Source: Penelope pileata
Lineage: Eukaryota > Chordata > Aves > Galliformes > Cracidae
Assembly (NCBI GenBank): GCA_013396635.1
Contig: WBMW01004112.1
Span: 518,285 to 582,284 of the forward strand
Direction of reading: 5' to 3'
Length of the DNA: 64,000 nucleotides
Within the stretch, counting starts at the first letter, position 1. Every line of letters begins with the position of its first letter. Shown piece by piece: positions 14,801 through 26,800 of this stretch. The translations under genes and the position numbers were made by a program. The notes under the pieces were generated by a model, which saw only the letters and a program-made list of their open reading frames with translations, was not told the origin of the DNA and did not search any database.

Positions 14801-17800
14801 AGTCTATGCTACTTTACTTGCATTGTCATGAAATGCCTTGTTAAATGCACTGATGGCCTGTGAATACTGTTCTTGGCCTGTCTTCTGTCTGCTAAGAGAC
14901 TGCTGCTGTGTCTCAGTCAGGTGAGCGTTTCACAGCCATTGCAATATGCTTCTTCATGCAAGTGAGGGATTTAACCTGTAACAACTCAAAAGGTGTTTTA
15001 CATTGCAGTGAAATAACCCATTATTGCTTCACAATAGCTCTCCAAACAGGATTCATTGCACTTGTCTTATGTGTGCCTTTAGTTAGAAACAGAACCATTC
15101 ATATAAAGAAGCAACCATTTTTAATCAGACAGACCAAATTTTTGCTTTGTATTACACAGCTGTAATTGAAATAACCAAGCCCAGCTTACAGTTGCACATT
15201 GAAATGAAACATTTATGCATTATTGTTTTGTTGTGATGGGTGTTTTTCCCCCCTTATATGCTCTGTAAGATAATGCTATTGAAATAATAAAATTTATGTT
15301 AATCGAAAACATGGTAAGTAGCCCCAACTGCTTATGAAAGGTGCATAAGCTTGAGTGGGTACTCAAGTAGCTCTTCAGCCTCCTTTCCTAGGCTGAGCAC
15401 AGCTGGATCACTAAGGAGATGTTCACATGAGCTGGCCCAAAGCTCCAGGGCTGAAAGTGCCTGGCTTATCTCAGCAGCACTGTTGTGCAGCTCTGTTCTC
15501 CTGCAAAGAAAAATCTCAGAGCTCTGACCTGAGAGATTCTTTGCTTCAGGATTAAACCAGGTTATTCTTCTTTGCCCATACTTGTTTTTATTCTTCTTTT
15601 GTCACTGTTCTTTCAACATTAGCATAAAGACTGCCCTGTTAAATTTGGCAGGCCAGTTTTGAAGGACATTCCTTCCCTTACCAAACAGACCCCATGCCTT
15701 CTCAGCAGACCTTCCTGGAGAGCTGTCCTCTGACTCCGGGTCAGCAGTGCCTGAGCTCTGTTGGTTAGTCCCTGTGTTTGTCCATTGGCTCACTCTGGGT
15801 GCCTTCCTAAGGGCTGTGCAGCAGCAGATTGGGTGAGACCTTCCCCAGGAGCCCCATGGCACTGGCACAGCACTGCCAGCACTGTGACAGCATCTTGGGG
15901 CCGGAGCTGTGCGGTGGAACCACGAGAAAAACCAGCGTTGGTGCTGATGATGCTCATTTTTTCCGTCTGTTGTAGGCTCTGCCCTTTGCATCTGTCACAA
16001 CGCAGGAAAAGCTGCATTTTCTGCCACCCTGTGCCTGGCTTCCTTTCTCTACCCTGTAGGAGCCGAGTTCTCCTTGTTCTTGCTTTTCTATTGGGCAATT
16101 TAACCTCTTCTGTTTTTCTGGGCAGGGTTCCTCTGGCCCAAGCCCTGGCAGGCGTTTGCCATCCTCTCGCATGAGCAGGGCGTGCCCCGCCGCGCTGAAG
16201 CCTCTCTCTGGCAGCTGTGCGTCAGGCGGTTGTTATCCCCGTTGCTAGGCAGCATTTTAATATTTACCTCCAAGCCTGACATGCGTTCGTATCCTGCTCT
16301 GGGGGACAAAACTTCACCCGTCCTGCGGTCCGACTGCCAGGCTGCAGTGAGAGCAGTGTCCTCATAGCTGACTGCAGGCTGAGGCCCACGACCCTCAGGA
16401 GAGGAAAACCACAGCAACCCACAGTAAGAAGTCATTGCCCGAAATGGGCTCGCAGGAGTCAGGCTGTTTTTATGGACTGCGTAGCAGTTATGGAACAAGT
16501 GTTCAGACCGTGACCGCCAGCTGTATCATCGCCCTGCGAGGCTCAGCGTGGTTACAGACCGTGAGCACAGAAGGACTTGGAAGGACAAGAAGAGAGATGT
16601 GAAAATTAGAGGCTCTGAGTGCTGGGGAGTTGGTGAAAAGTCCTGTAAGACAGAGCACACTGTGCTCTGGGGAGTCAGAGGGCTGTGGCAATGTGGTGTT
16701 GCCCCTGTGTGCAGAGGTGGTCTGTGAACACAGGCCTGGCTTCTTGGTAGCAGCTGGTCAGCCGCCATTTGTTAACTGCTTCCTGACCCCTAGCTATTTT
16801 TTTTCCCTCCATGAGCCTTTAAACTCCTCTGAGTTGCTGCTAATAATTATCATTCAGCTGGATAATGTGGAAAGAAATACAAGCTGTTCTCTTCGGGAGG
16901 CTTTAACTGAGAAACAGAGCTCTAAAGATTCCTCTGTGACAGACCCCTCCGATAAGATGGCTTTCCCTGACGACAACCACCAGGTGAGGCTGTCACTGTC
17001 AGCTGCTGCAGCGGTGGTGGATGTCTGCAGGCTGAGGCAGGGCTGCTGCAGTGGAGCTTGGTAAAGAGTGTATCACAGTGCATTGCAAGAAAAAGGCTTG
17101 GTGTGGGTTTCTGCAGGGGTGGAAGGGATAATGTTCCCATAAGTCATAAATAAATCGTACAGAGGAAGAAACAGAAATGTATCTTTGTGAAATGAATAGG
17201 AACTAGGATGACTAATAGCAAAGGTGTAGAGTGGATACGTACTTGTTAGTCATGTGAAAGGAATTCAAATGAATTTCATGCCGAAGAAAGAAAGATACAA
17301 TGTAGCCTACAGATTACTCGATGTTGATAATGTATAAAAAGTTTGTTTCAAAACATTTGTTCCTTGTCCTGATGCAGGAGGCTTTAATGTATTTTATGTA
17401 CTTCTTCACCCATAAATAAGTCTTCACCTATTGCATAATCAATCTATGTGCGTGTACATATGTGGAATTGCAAATTATTTGCTTACATTTCTGTAGTGTG
17501 GCAATTGCAGGTTCTCTCTCATATGTATTTAGAGTCGTTAAATCTCTTACCAAGGTGTGCAAGATACCAAATGTGTGAGAAGGGAGAGCACACAACAATC
17601 ACAGCATACCGTCTGAATTCTGTAGAACTTTTGTTTTCTTCTTGAGACATGCTTAGAAAAATTTCTGTGTGTAAAAAAGAGATCACCCCAGGGATGGAAT
17701 AATTATACAGCATCTGAATTCCTTCATACTATACATGTTTTAATACAGTAAGTGGCATAGTAAGCATCTGAAGAAGAAGAAATCTAGGAGAATTTTAATT

Positions 17801-20800
17801 TGTGCTGTTCATTTGAATGCAAATTATGAACACGTGGCTACAGTTGAGTTTGCAAATACAGCTTTAGGCAGAGAAAAAAATGGGATAGAGAGCTGGGATT
17901 ACATTTGTATAAAGTATTGATGAGAGAATTAAAATATTAATTTCTGGGCTATGAAGTTTGATACAGTCACAGAAGAAGTAAAACATCTGCTGTTCTCAGG
18001 TTAACATCATTGAAACTGGGAAACTGGATCCTGTTGTTCACAGTTCTTCTGAAAAGGTTTCATGATATGCATAAACACTTTTTTGTGTGTGTTACATGGA
18101 AAATAACCACTCCTTCTCATCTCAACATTTTTGAGCTTCCAGTTTAGTATTACGTTTTGTGTGACTAACCAGTAAATCCAAAAGCATAATTTCTTTGCAA
18201 AGAAATTTGAAATGTGGAAGAATTCTGGTATATAGCTCAATAGAAGAGCAGGATTTGAGTTTGTTTTGGTACTTGATATGAAATTTGCTTTTGGTACATG
18301 TCAGAGGGAGAAAAAGTGTTGTGACAAGATCTATGGTCAAGATACATAAATGTATAGTAGAAATCCAAGAAAGAAGATATAAAATGATAAATGTAATTTT
18401 CAATAATATTTTATTCTTAACTCTTAGCTGTTTATCTAATGGATTCAGGTTGCTTGTGTTTGCTGTGTAGAAGTATGTAAAATAAGGTGAAATTGATTTG
18501 TTTGTTTCCTTTCCTCTCAGAAGCAGTCCCCCTCTGCTGATGCATCGAAACCACACAGTATGAAGCCGTCTGAAGCAAAGGTATGAATTCCTAAGACACT
18601 CACACTTTTACCTAAGCATGAATAATGTGAAGCAATGGACTTTGTTTTTTCATACTTTGGTACTGACTGGTTTGCATATTTCTTTTCTGCAGCTCGGTTT
18701 TTTCATCAAAAAATATCTAAAAAAATGCTGTATAAAGTACTTACAGGATCTCATGAAAATACTAATTTTAGTTTTGGTTCTGTCATGCTTCATGACATGT
18801 ATGTAGCTCCCCCCAGTGTTTTTACAGGGTTGTTCACCTAATGATAATTTCACATACTCAAAGAATTCAGGACAAGTTGCAGCTTTTAGTGTATGTACAA
18901 TTGCATTTTCTCGTAATCACTTGTCTTTGGCTGTCTAACAGCTTCCTTGCCCTCGTTCTTCACACTTGTTTTCTGTCTTGTCCTGTGACTACAGCTGCTT
19001 CAGTGTAGAAGCTGTGCAATTAATCTGTGTGTTTTACTAGTTGGAAGACAGTCATCTGCCTCGTAGAAGAGAGTCGTCCTTTACTTGTTAGAAGACAGCC
19101 AGCTCACTTAGGCCTGTGCTGCCTAACATAATTTATCAATATTGTTTAATCATGTGATTCCTGATTCCCTCAATTTTCTGTAATCGTAACAGCAAATACA
19201 ACAAAATTGTTGAATGCCAACTCAGACCAGCAACAAACTGTGTGATGGGAAAACCTAGGACTGTCTGTACCTTGTGTAAACACAAATAGGTAACACTGTG
19301 GTGAAGTTAGAAGAGGTATCTGGATATTATCTTGTCTAGCCACTGGTCAAAGCAGGGTCAACTCCAAACTTAAGTCAGACTGCTCAAGACCTTGCCAAAC
19401 AAACTCTGAATACCTCTAAATGTGCAAATTGCACAGCATCTCTTAGTAGCCAGTTCTCATGTTATGTCACCTTCATTGTGTTACCTTTTATCACATTGGA
19501 AGTTCCGTTACTGTCATTTTAATTTGCAGCTCTGTGAGTTTAGCTCCATCTTCTTTGTGTATGAAGTCAGTCATTAGATTACCTCCAGCCTTTTAAAACC
19601 CTTTCTCTACTTAAGATTTCAAATAACTCTCAGAATAATGTGGTAAATTTTTGGTCAAGTCTTTAAAACTCATGTTTGCAAGGTGAAAGAGCAGCAGAGG
19701 CATATACGCTTGAGCACTGGCAAAAAAAGACTGCAAAACACAAACCTACTTTGAAACACTGTCCTGCATTTGCATGTGTAAGATAATAAGTGTTTCCTTC
19801 TAATGCTGTTGTGTTACTAATGCCTTTTCTTCTGCTGGACTAGGCAAGTCATCTGCATTTTGACAGTAGGGCTCTTTGAAGAGAAATAGTGTTACAAAGT
19901 CTCAGAGCTTTCATTTCTAATCTTGAATTTCTGATAAACTAACAATTCCTTCCTAATTGCCTGCTGTAAACAAGTCTCATTTTTCTCTTTCTTACAGTCT
20001 CTCTAGTGTGGCACTATCCTTAAAGATGCTCCTCTCTTTAGCTCCAGTTCTGCATGTGAATCCTTTGTCTTGAATTAGGCTTCCATTTTTTTGCCTGAGA
20101 AAGCTGTGAGTTACTGCAGCTGAGGAAGGAATGTGGAATTTCTTGTTTTGTAGGCAAAGTCCAAGGAGTTAAGTGGAATGGTCTGGGGACCAGGGTGGAG
20201 AAAAGGCACCTTGCGGTTTTTGCTGGAGGCGAGGAGGAAGTAGGATGCTGGTACTGCCACGTATTTCCTGTTCAGCTTGCTCAGTTTCCTGAGTCGGTTC
20301 AAAATCTGAACTCTCAAGTACTGACACAGTGTAGGTGGAAGCAGGCAGCAGAAGGGGAAACAGAGCATCTTTTCTGTGTAGGATTTTGGTGTGCACTGTA
20401 AACTGAAGTTTATCAGTTCACAGTGCGTGAACAGTTGTGACTGCTCACAATTGACTGAATAGTTGCCTTTGAACGTGCAGTCTCATACTAAAGCAGAACA
20501 CTGCTTTGACCTGCCTGGTAATAAATTTGTGTTATTAGATTTGAACTTCGTCACTGCTGAAAGCATATCTAAGTAAATATATCTGCATGTGAACGTGTAT
20601 TTTTTCATGATCACATGTGTAATGTGGCCTTAGCAAGTTCAGGTGTATATGAGTCTTGAATTGAAGCATTGCTTATATGAGTCCATGTATATTCTGAAAT
20701 ATTCAAGTAGATGAATTTACAGCATTTGATGTACAAAGATATAAAAGAATAATGAATAAAGCAGACCCTCCCAAAAAAAAAAAATACTACTTACAATATA

Positions 20801-23800
20801 AAAAAAACAATGGCATGTAGTTACTAATAGCTACGTTGTAAGGCTGAGAATTTGTGTTTATGTTCTGTGAAACTGTTTTCAGGTGTTGACACAAATGCAA
20901 GTAAACTACATTCTATTATCTTGCAAAAAAAAAGTGTATTTGTTGTTCTGAAAAGCAGGTAAGGAAAATGAAATCTATACTCTAACACCAGGCAACTTCA
21001 AGTCCTGAGCAGCCATCAGGCATCGGTCCGACAACAGGAAAAGTCAAACTATGTTTCCTGTACCTCCTGCTCTCACTTCTTAACATTTCTTACAAAATGA
21101 GGATGTGCTGCCAAAGGACATGTCATGCCTAGTTGGCTCACTGCTTTAGATTTCACATAAACCTGTCCAACCTTTTTGAGCTAAGAACTATGAAAATTTA
21201 CAATTGCCTTTTCAGGATAGGATTGTACACAAGTGGATCCCAATGTCTTCGAGTTTACCAGATGGTAGTCATAAACCGAGAATGTACAAATGGGAGCACA
21301 TAAAGAATGACTGAGCCTAATAAGTATTGAGTTTTAATCAGAGTAGACATCAAGAGAGAATACAGAGGGGGAAATCTGGGAGGTTAGGTGATGATGATTA
21401 TTATTATTATTTTAAATCAGCATTTTTTCCCCACTTTGGAGTGCAGAAAATCATTGACTTTATTCTCTATCTACATTTTGTTTATCTTGCATAGTATTGA
21501 ATGTCATGTGATGGTGCATTCTGTATTATGGTATATAGCTTCCAAACCTCTGCTCTTCTTGTGCCCAAGGATCTACACTCTGCACATATTCAGGATTTCA
21601 CAACCAAATGTTCGTGGTTCATTGTACGGGCGTGAATACTTGTGTAACAAATTATAAACTAGTTTTATGTAGTCAGCTAGCAAATAGAAGCTGGATATAT
21701 CTAAATGGTAAGCAATGGTTGGCAGCTGAAATAGGGAAAAATTACAAAACAACAAACAAATTTAAATTACAGTCTAATGGAGTGTTATTTGATTACTCAA
21801 TGGCTTTTAATAGGCTGCTAGAAAAAAACAGTCTATTGTTTGTCTCTTAGTAACTTCAAATATGCTCAGAATCTGAGTAGGAGAGAGGGGATAAGCAGGG
21901 TTTCTGTCTGAGAATTTTTTGTGCCTGGTGTTGTTCCTAGCACAGACAGATTAAATTATGCTTCCTGAGTGCACCAACTCCCCTGTTGATTTTTCACTGA
22001 TTATTTCTGAGGTTCACGCCTACAGGAGCATCCTTCTCTTTAGCATCCTTTGGCCTTTGGAAGCCACATTGGCTTACTTTCTGATTGTAGCACAGTTAAA
22101 GTAGCAACTGGAAAAGCAATGTACATGGGTTGCTCTGGAAGTAATGCCTCCTGTTTGTTTCCACGGAAACTACAACAGACACAAAGAGCAAAATAACAGT
22201 ATTTGATAGAGCAAGTTCTCAGCTACAGAATGTTCCTTTTCACCATGAGCTGTGCATTTTCGCCAGTGGTGAACAAGAGCTGCATGCCGTGCTTGTAAAA
22301 ATCTGCAGCGGCAGAGGTGACCACTGTTGCGGTGACCACTGTTGCAGTGGCCACTGCTGAAACGCACCACCACCACCGCCTCACTGTGCTTACATCTCCT
22401 GTTTGGTCTCCACCAAAGTTCAGCAAGGGTCTATGGGTATCAGTGAGTGCCTTTTTTCCTGAATGGAGGAATTCAGTTTCACACCTTTGCTTCACCCGCA
22501 CTTCCACATTAGACGCCGTTTGGTCAGAGTGCCCCTCTGCTGCTGTCTTTCTCGTCAGGGCTGCTCTCAATCAGTTCTTCTCCCAGTCTGTATACATGCT
22601 GGGATTGTCTCGACCCAAGTGCACCACTTTGCACTTGGTCTTGTTGACCCACATGTGGTCCCACTTCTCAAGCCTGTCCAGGTCTGGATAGCATCGTGTC
22701 TCTAAGACGTGTCAACGGCACCCCTCAGCTTGGTGTCATCAGCAAACTTGCTAAGGGTGCACTCAATCCCACTGTCCCTGACACTGACAAAGATGTTACA
22801 CTTCCATTTTTCTTTCTTCCCATCATATAGAGCTATCCTTTGACTTTTCAGTGTTTTTTCTGAGTTGTTTCTGTTAGTATTAGTTGAGAGCTTACTATAT
22901 TTTAGGTGAATTGTAGGAATCAATCCCGTGGCATGGCTGCAGAAAGTTTTCATGTGTAAATTCATGTTTGTTTTGTTTGTTTAATGTCTCTTAACCTCTC
23001 CTTTCAGTGTTGGGTATGAGGACTATTTGTGTGTGCTTGTACATAATAAATGGTTCTTAGTTTGCTGGAGTGGATTTCAGTGCGAGGGTTTTTTTAAATT
23101 ATAATGTATTAGTTAACGTAACATGTATGCTTGTGAGTGCAAACTTGTCTAGTATTCTTCCTTAAATTAGCTCACCCCTTAGAAATAACCTAACATATTA
23201 ATCTCTGTCTGAATATGTTTCTTACATTTCAGTCCACACCAACAACTCAGACAGAACCTGGAAAAACCACGCAGTCAGCCAAGGTAAGTACTTACCTTTC
23301 ACATTTGGTGAGCTGTTGCACTTTGCTCTTTGGCTAACTTTGAAGTGATGGGATAAATTCTTAGCTACTCCTGTGGTGCTTAAACCTGCTGCATGAGTAG
23401 TAGCAAGTCTGTGTGCGAAAGAGCTAGGAGCTGACACGTGGAAATGCAGCACTTTGGGGAAGCAGCCAACAGACATGTTTGCTTTACAACAGCTTAAGAA
23501 GTCTGTCTTGTGCTTATTTAGGTGAAGGGTGGGCAGGAAAATATGAAGAAAGCTGGTGTTTTCATTTTTCCAGATAGCAGCCTTGAGACAGTTTTGAATT
23601 TGCTCATACATCAGTCTTGAACTCTGTACTTCTTGTCACTTGCTGTTATGCAACTTCATCTGAAGAAAAGCTAGCAGTAGACCAAACTAACCTAGTCATT
23701 TTAGGGAGGATTCAAGTCCCATCGTTTTTTTCCACTCACTCTCCTACTTTACCCTTCTCACCTTCCAAAAAGAGGAAATAACCTGTCTTAAAACAAAAAC

Positions 23801-26800
23801 ATCCCAAGTGTAAAACAGAAAGAACCAGTCCCCTCCCCCAAGAACTAAAAAAACAATCCCAACCCAAAGGGTCAAAGTTATTTCAGTCTTAATTTGCAAA
23901 AAAGGGGAGGGGGTAATTGGCCAGAGAGACATGGTTTAGCAAGAGTATGTAAGAAGAGTTAATTCACTTTTCAATTCTGACTAGTTGAAAACGTAATTTA
24001 AAGTAACACATTTTTAAAGGATAAATTAGTAGTAGAGAGTGGAGTAAGCTTGCTTTTCCACTTGTACAGTACTTAGATGTGGCTGTCCCTGTGACAGCAT
24101 TTCCATCTAAATGTGAATTATGCTTTCCTTGTGAAAACACTTTGAAAGATAAATTGTCTCTGCCTCCTCTGAAACTGCATGTGTTTGTCAGTAGAAGCAT
24201 GTTTGTACGTAGCTGGCTAAAAAGAAGAACTTCTTTAAAGGCTCCATCACTTTCAAAATGTGGCTGTAGCTATAGAGGCTTAAGTCTTTTTTTTTTTTTT
24301 TTTTTTTTTTTTTGGTTAAACTAAGCTATACAAAGGTGTTTTAAGGATTGTCCACTTCAGAGTGTATATTCTGGGCAGTAAGTTCGTATTCCTTTATACA
24401 GTCCCAAATTTCTAAATTTTGGTAGATGACTGGAATAAATTATCTTATCTACTTCCAGTCAGTAAGAATGTTTATTTATAGGTATATTTATTGAAATAGT
24501 GTAGATCATGTTCCCTAGCATTGAATTGTGGTAAATGATCTTAAGTTTCTCTTTTGTGACAGCCAACAAATTCTCAAAATAATCAGCCATCTGAAGAGAA
24601 GCAAAAGGAATCCAGTGGTGTAAGTTGCATAATTCTCCCTTTCTCTCTCTGATATTTTTCATCTTTTGTTTATTTAAATACAAATAAATAAATTCTCAAT
24701 CTAATGATAACAATTTCTTTCCATACAGGCAAAAAGCCCGATCACACCTGTGATAACAGCTTCTAAACCAAGTAATGCAGGAAAGGTAACTACAAGTCAA
24801 GCTGAGCAGCCTTCACAACCAATCTCTGTGGACACAGCACAGGTATAGTGTAGTAAAAGTAGCAATCCGATTTTTATTATTTATGTTAAGGTAAGGGTTA
24901 GGTGGATTCTTAGGCTGAATGTTACGATGCAAGACAGCCTTCAAAAGTAAAAATGTGGGAAAAACTCAGAAACTGTCTTCTATTTAAAGGTGCCTTTTGT
25001 AAAGAGATATACCTCTTTTTGTGCTGTTCTAAAATTTGGGATTTCAGCAATTTCAAATTCTATACAGTAATTAGCACCCTGAAAATACCAGTTCTAGCTA
25101 ACCCATGAGAGCGTTAATGGATAAGGATTTGCTGCGGAGCAGATAGAGCTGCACACGCAGTTAGTGTTGGTGGTTTGCACTAGTTGTTTGGTGCATCCAC
25201 TTCTCTTGTCCTCTCTCTACACCTGTACATTGTGTACAAGCCTAGCACACTTGGCTTTTATTCAAGCAAACAATATGAAGATTATTACAACTGTAGCCCT
25301 GTTTAGGCCTTTTCCATATGTTGCATGCCTGAGGCTCCTCTGTCATTCATGGAAGCTTTTTGCAAGTTTTTTGCATCTATGTGGGAGTGATTGGTGGTTC
25401 TTCAGTCTTTTGTCCTTCACCTTCATTTACCGATTAAGTGGGATAAGTAGGGAAAATACTGGAGCAAAAGTGTCTGGTAGAGTCAGGATCAATACATCTT
25501 TTGGTCTTCTCATCTGCATGTCTGGGTGACAATGCCGGAGTACCATGAAGGACTTCTGCAGCTCTACTACAACCTAGGTTTTTTTTCAGTAAATAAGTCT
25601 GAAATCTATATTGATGTCGCTTCATTAATAAACTTTCTGATGCAATAAATAAATGCAATTATTTGAGCAGTATTTCCTGCTGGTTTTAACAGTTTTTTGA
25701 GAACTACCATCTAGATGCAAATGAAAGCTTTCAAAAGAGGCTTGGAAGGGAACCCATGATCTTATTGCATTGCAAATTTCTTTTACTGGCAAACTAAGAG
25801 GTCAAGTTCTTAAAATTGCACGTTTGTTGCTTGTGAGATAACATTGTATGCAGGATCACACTGGTAGCAGCATACATCTCTAGAGTATTGCAGATAGATG
25901 GTAAGATCATTCCATCAAAGCATTTGGATGCAGTGCAGGTGTATTCATCAGTTGTTGAGTCCAAAATAAATAGATGTTGCGTCTGAGTTGGACATTTTGG
26001 GCTAGTCTTAGTGTCATTGTGCAAACTGCAGCTACTCAGCTTCCAAACACTTCAGCTGGTATGTAGAGCTATCTAATGTCTTTTATTACAAGTGTAGATA
26101 AAGAGGAACAATAGATACACATGCCCGAGTAGAACATCTCTGTTTCACTTTGTATTGTCTCTAGAATTTTTAATACAGGGTCATATAATGAAATGATCTC
26201 TTAATTCTTCTCTTATTTCTCCAGCCTAAGTCTGAAAAGTCATCTATAGCAGGTGGTGCAGCTGGTGCAGGTGCAGCTGGTGTAGGTGCTGTTGGGAGTA
26301 TGGTTACTGCAGCTGATAAACCAAATACTGAGGTTGGTAAACAGAGTCCTAGACAAAAGCTTTCCTTGTAAATTGACGGTAGAGAATGTTTCTTTTTCTG
26401 AGACATTTCTGTTTTAGAAAAAATAAATTGATAATTGCTAAATGTTGCTGTGTAGTAGTTACAGATGGTGGTGAAAGACTACCTGAAAGAGCAGGTAGAC
26501 AGCTAATGGCATGTCATTTGAGTTTTATCAAATAGGATTTATTTGCAGTCATTTTTACCATGAGTAGAATAAAATTAATTTATTTTCTTTCTCACTTATA
26601 TTTGAGTATATATATCAGCTGGTATATAAATACAAAGGATCTTGTTACTGACACTGAGGAATGAGTTTAAGAAGAGTTTTCTTGCAGAAAGTATTTGCAG
26701 ATGCCAGACCTACTCAAATAAATCTTTTGGCTTAGTTTCTGCTCTGCTTCCTTTTTCAGCTTGGTATGGATGAGTCAGCACTGGACAGCCTAATAGACAC

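Larger units (their letters stand above)
2838..16857 (+). other. CAST: Long CAST intron
   Basis: About 14 kb (longer if the 16858 candidate is unused). Apart from three CR1 pieces, the GC-rich blocks near 8.5 and 16.2 kb, A/T homopolymers (for example poly-A at 12213-12232) and an assembly gap, I see no further exon. Confidence 0.6.
18581..23232 (+). other. CAST: CAST intron
   Basis: About 4.7 kb. It is AT-rich and holds the mariner relic and a CR1 piece at 22.1-22.8 kb. Otherwise nothing is recognised. Confidence 0.6.

Noticed and set aside
15602..16498. Overlapping 100-135 codon frames on both strands
   Set aside because: Low stop density from high G+C. Products are low-complexity without recognisable domains.
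22223..22570. 115-codon - strand frame as a working transposase
   Set aside because: Only the N-terminal part exists, with internal slippage repeats. The catalytic domain is missing.
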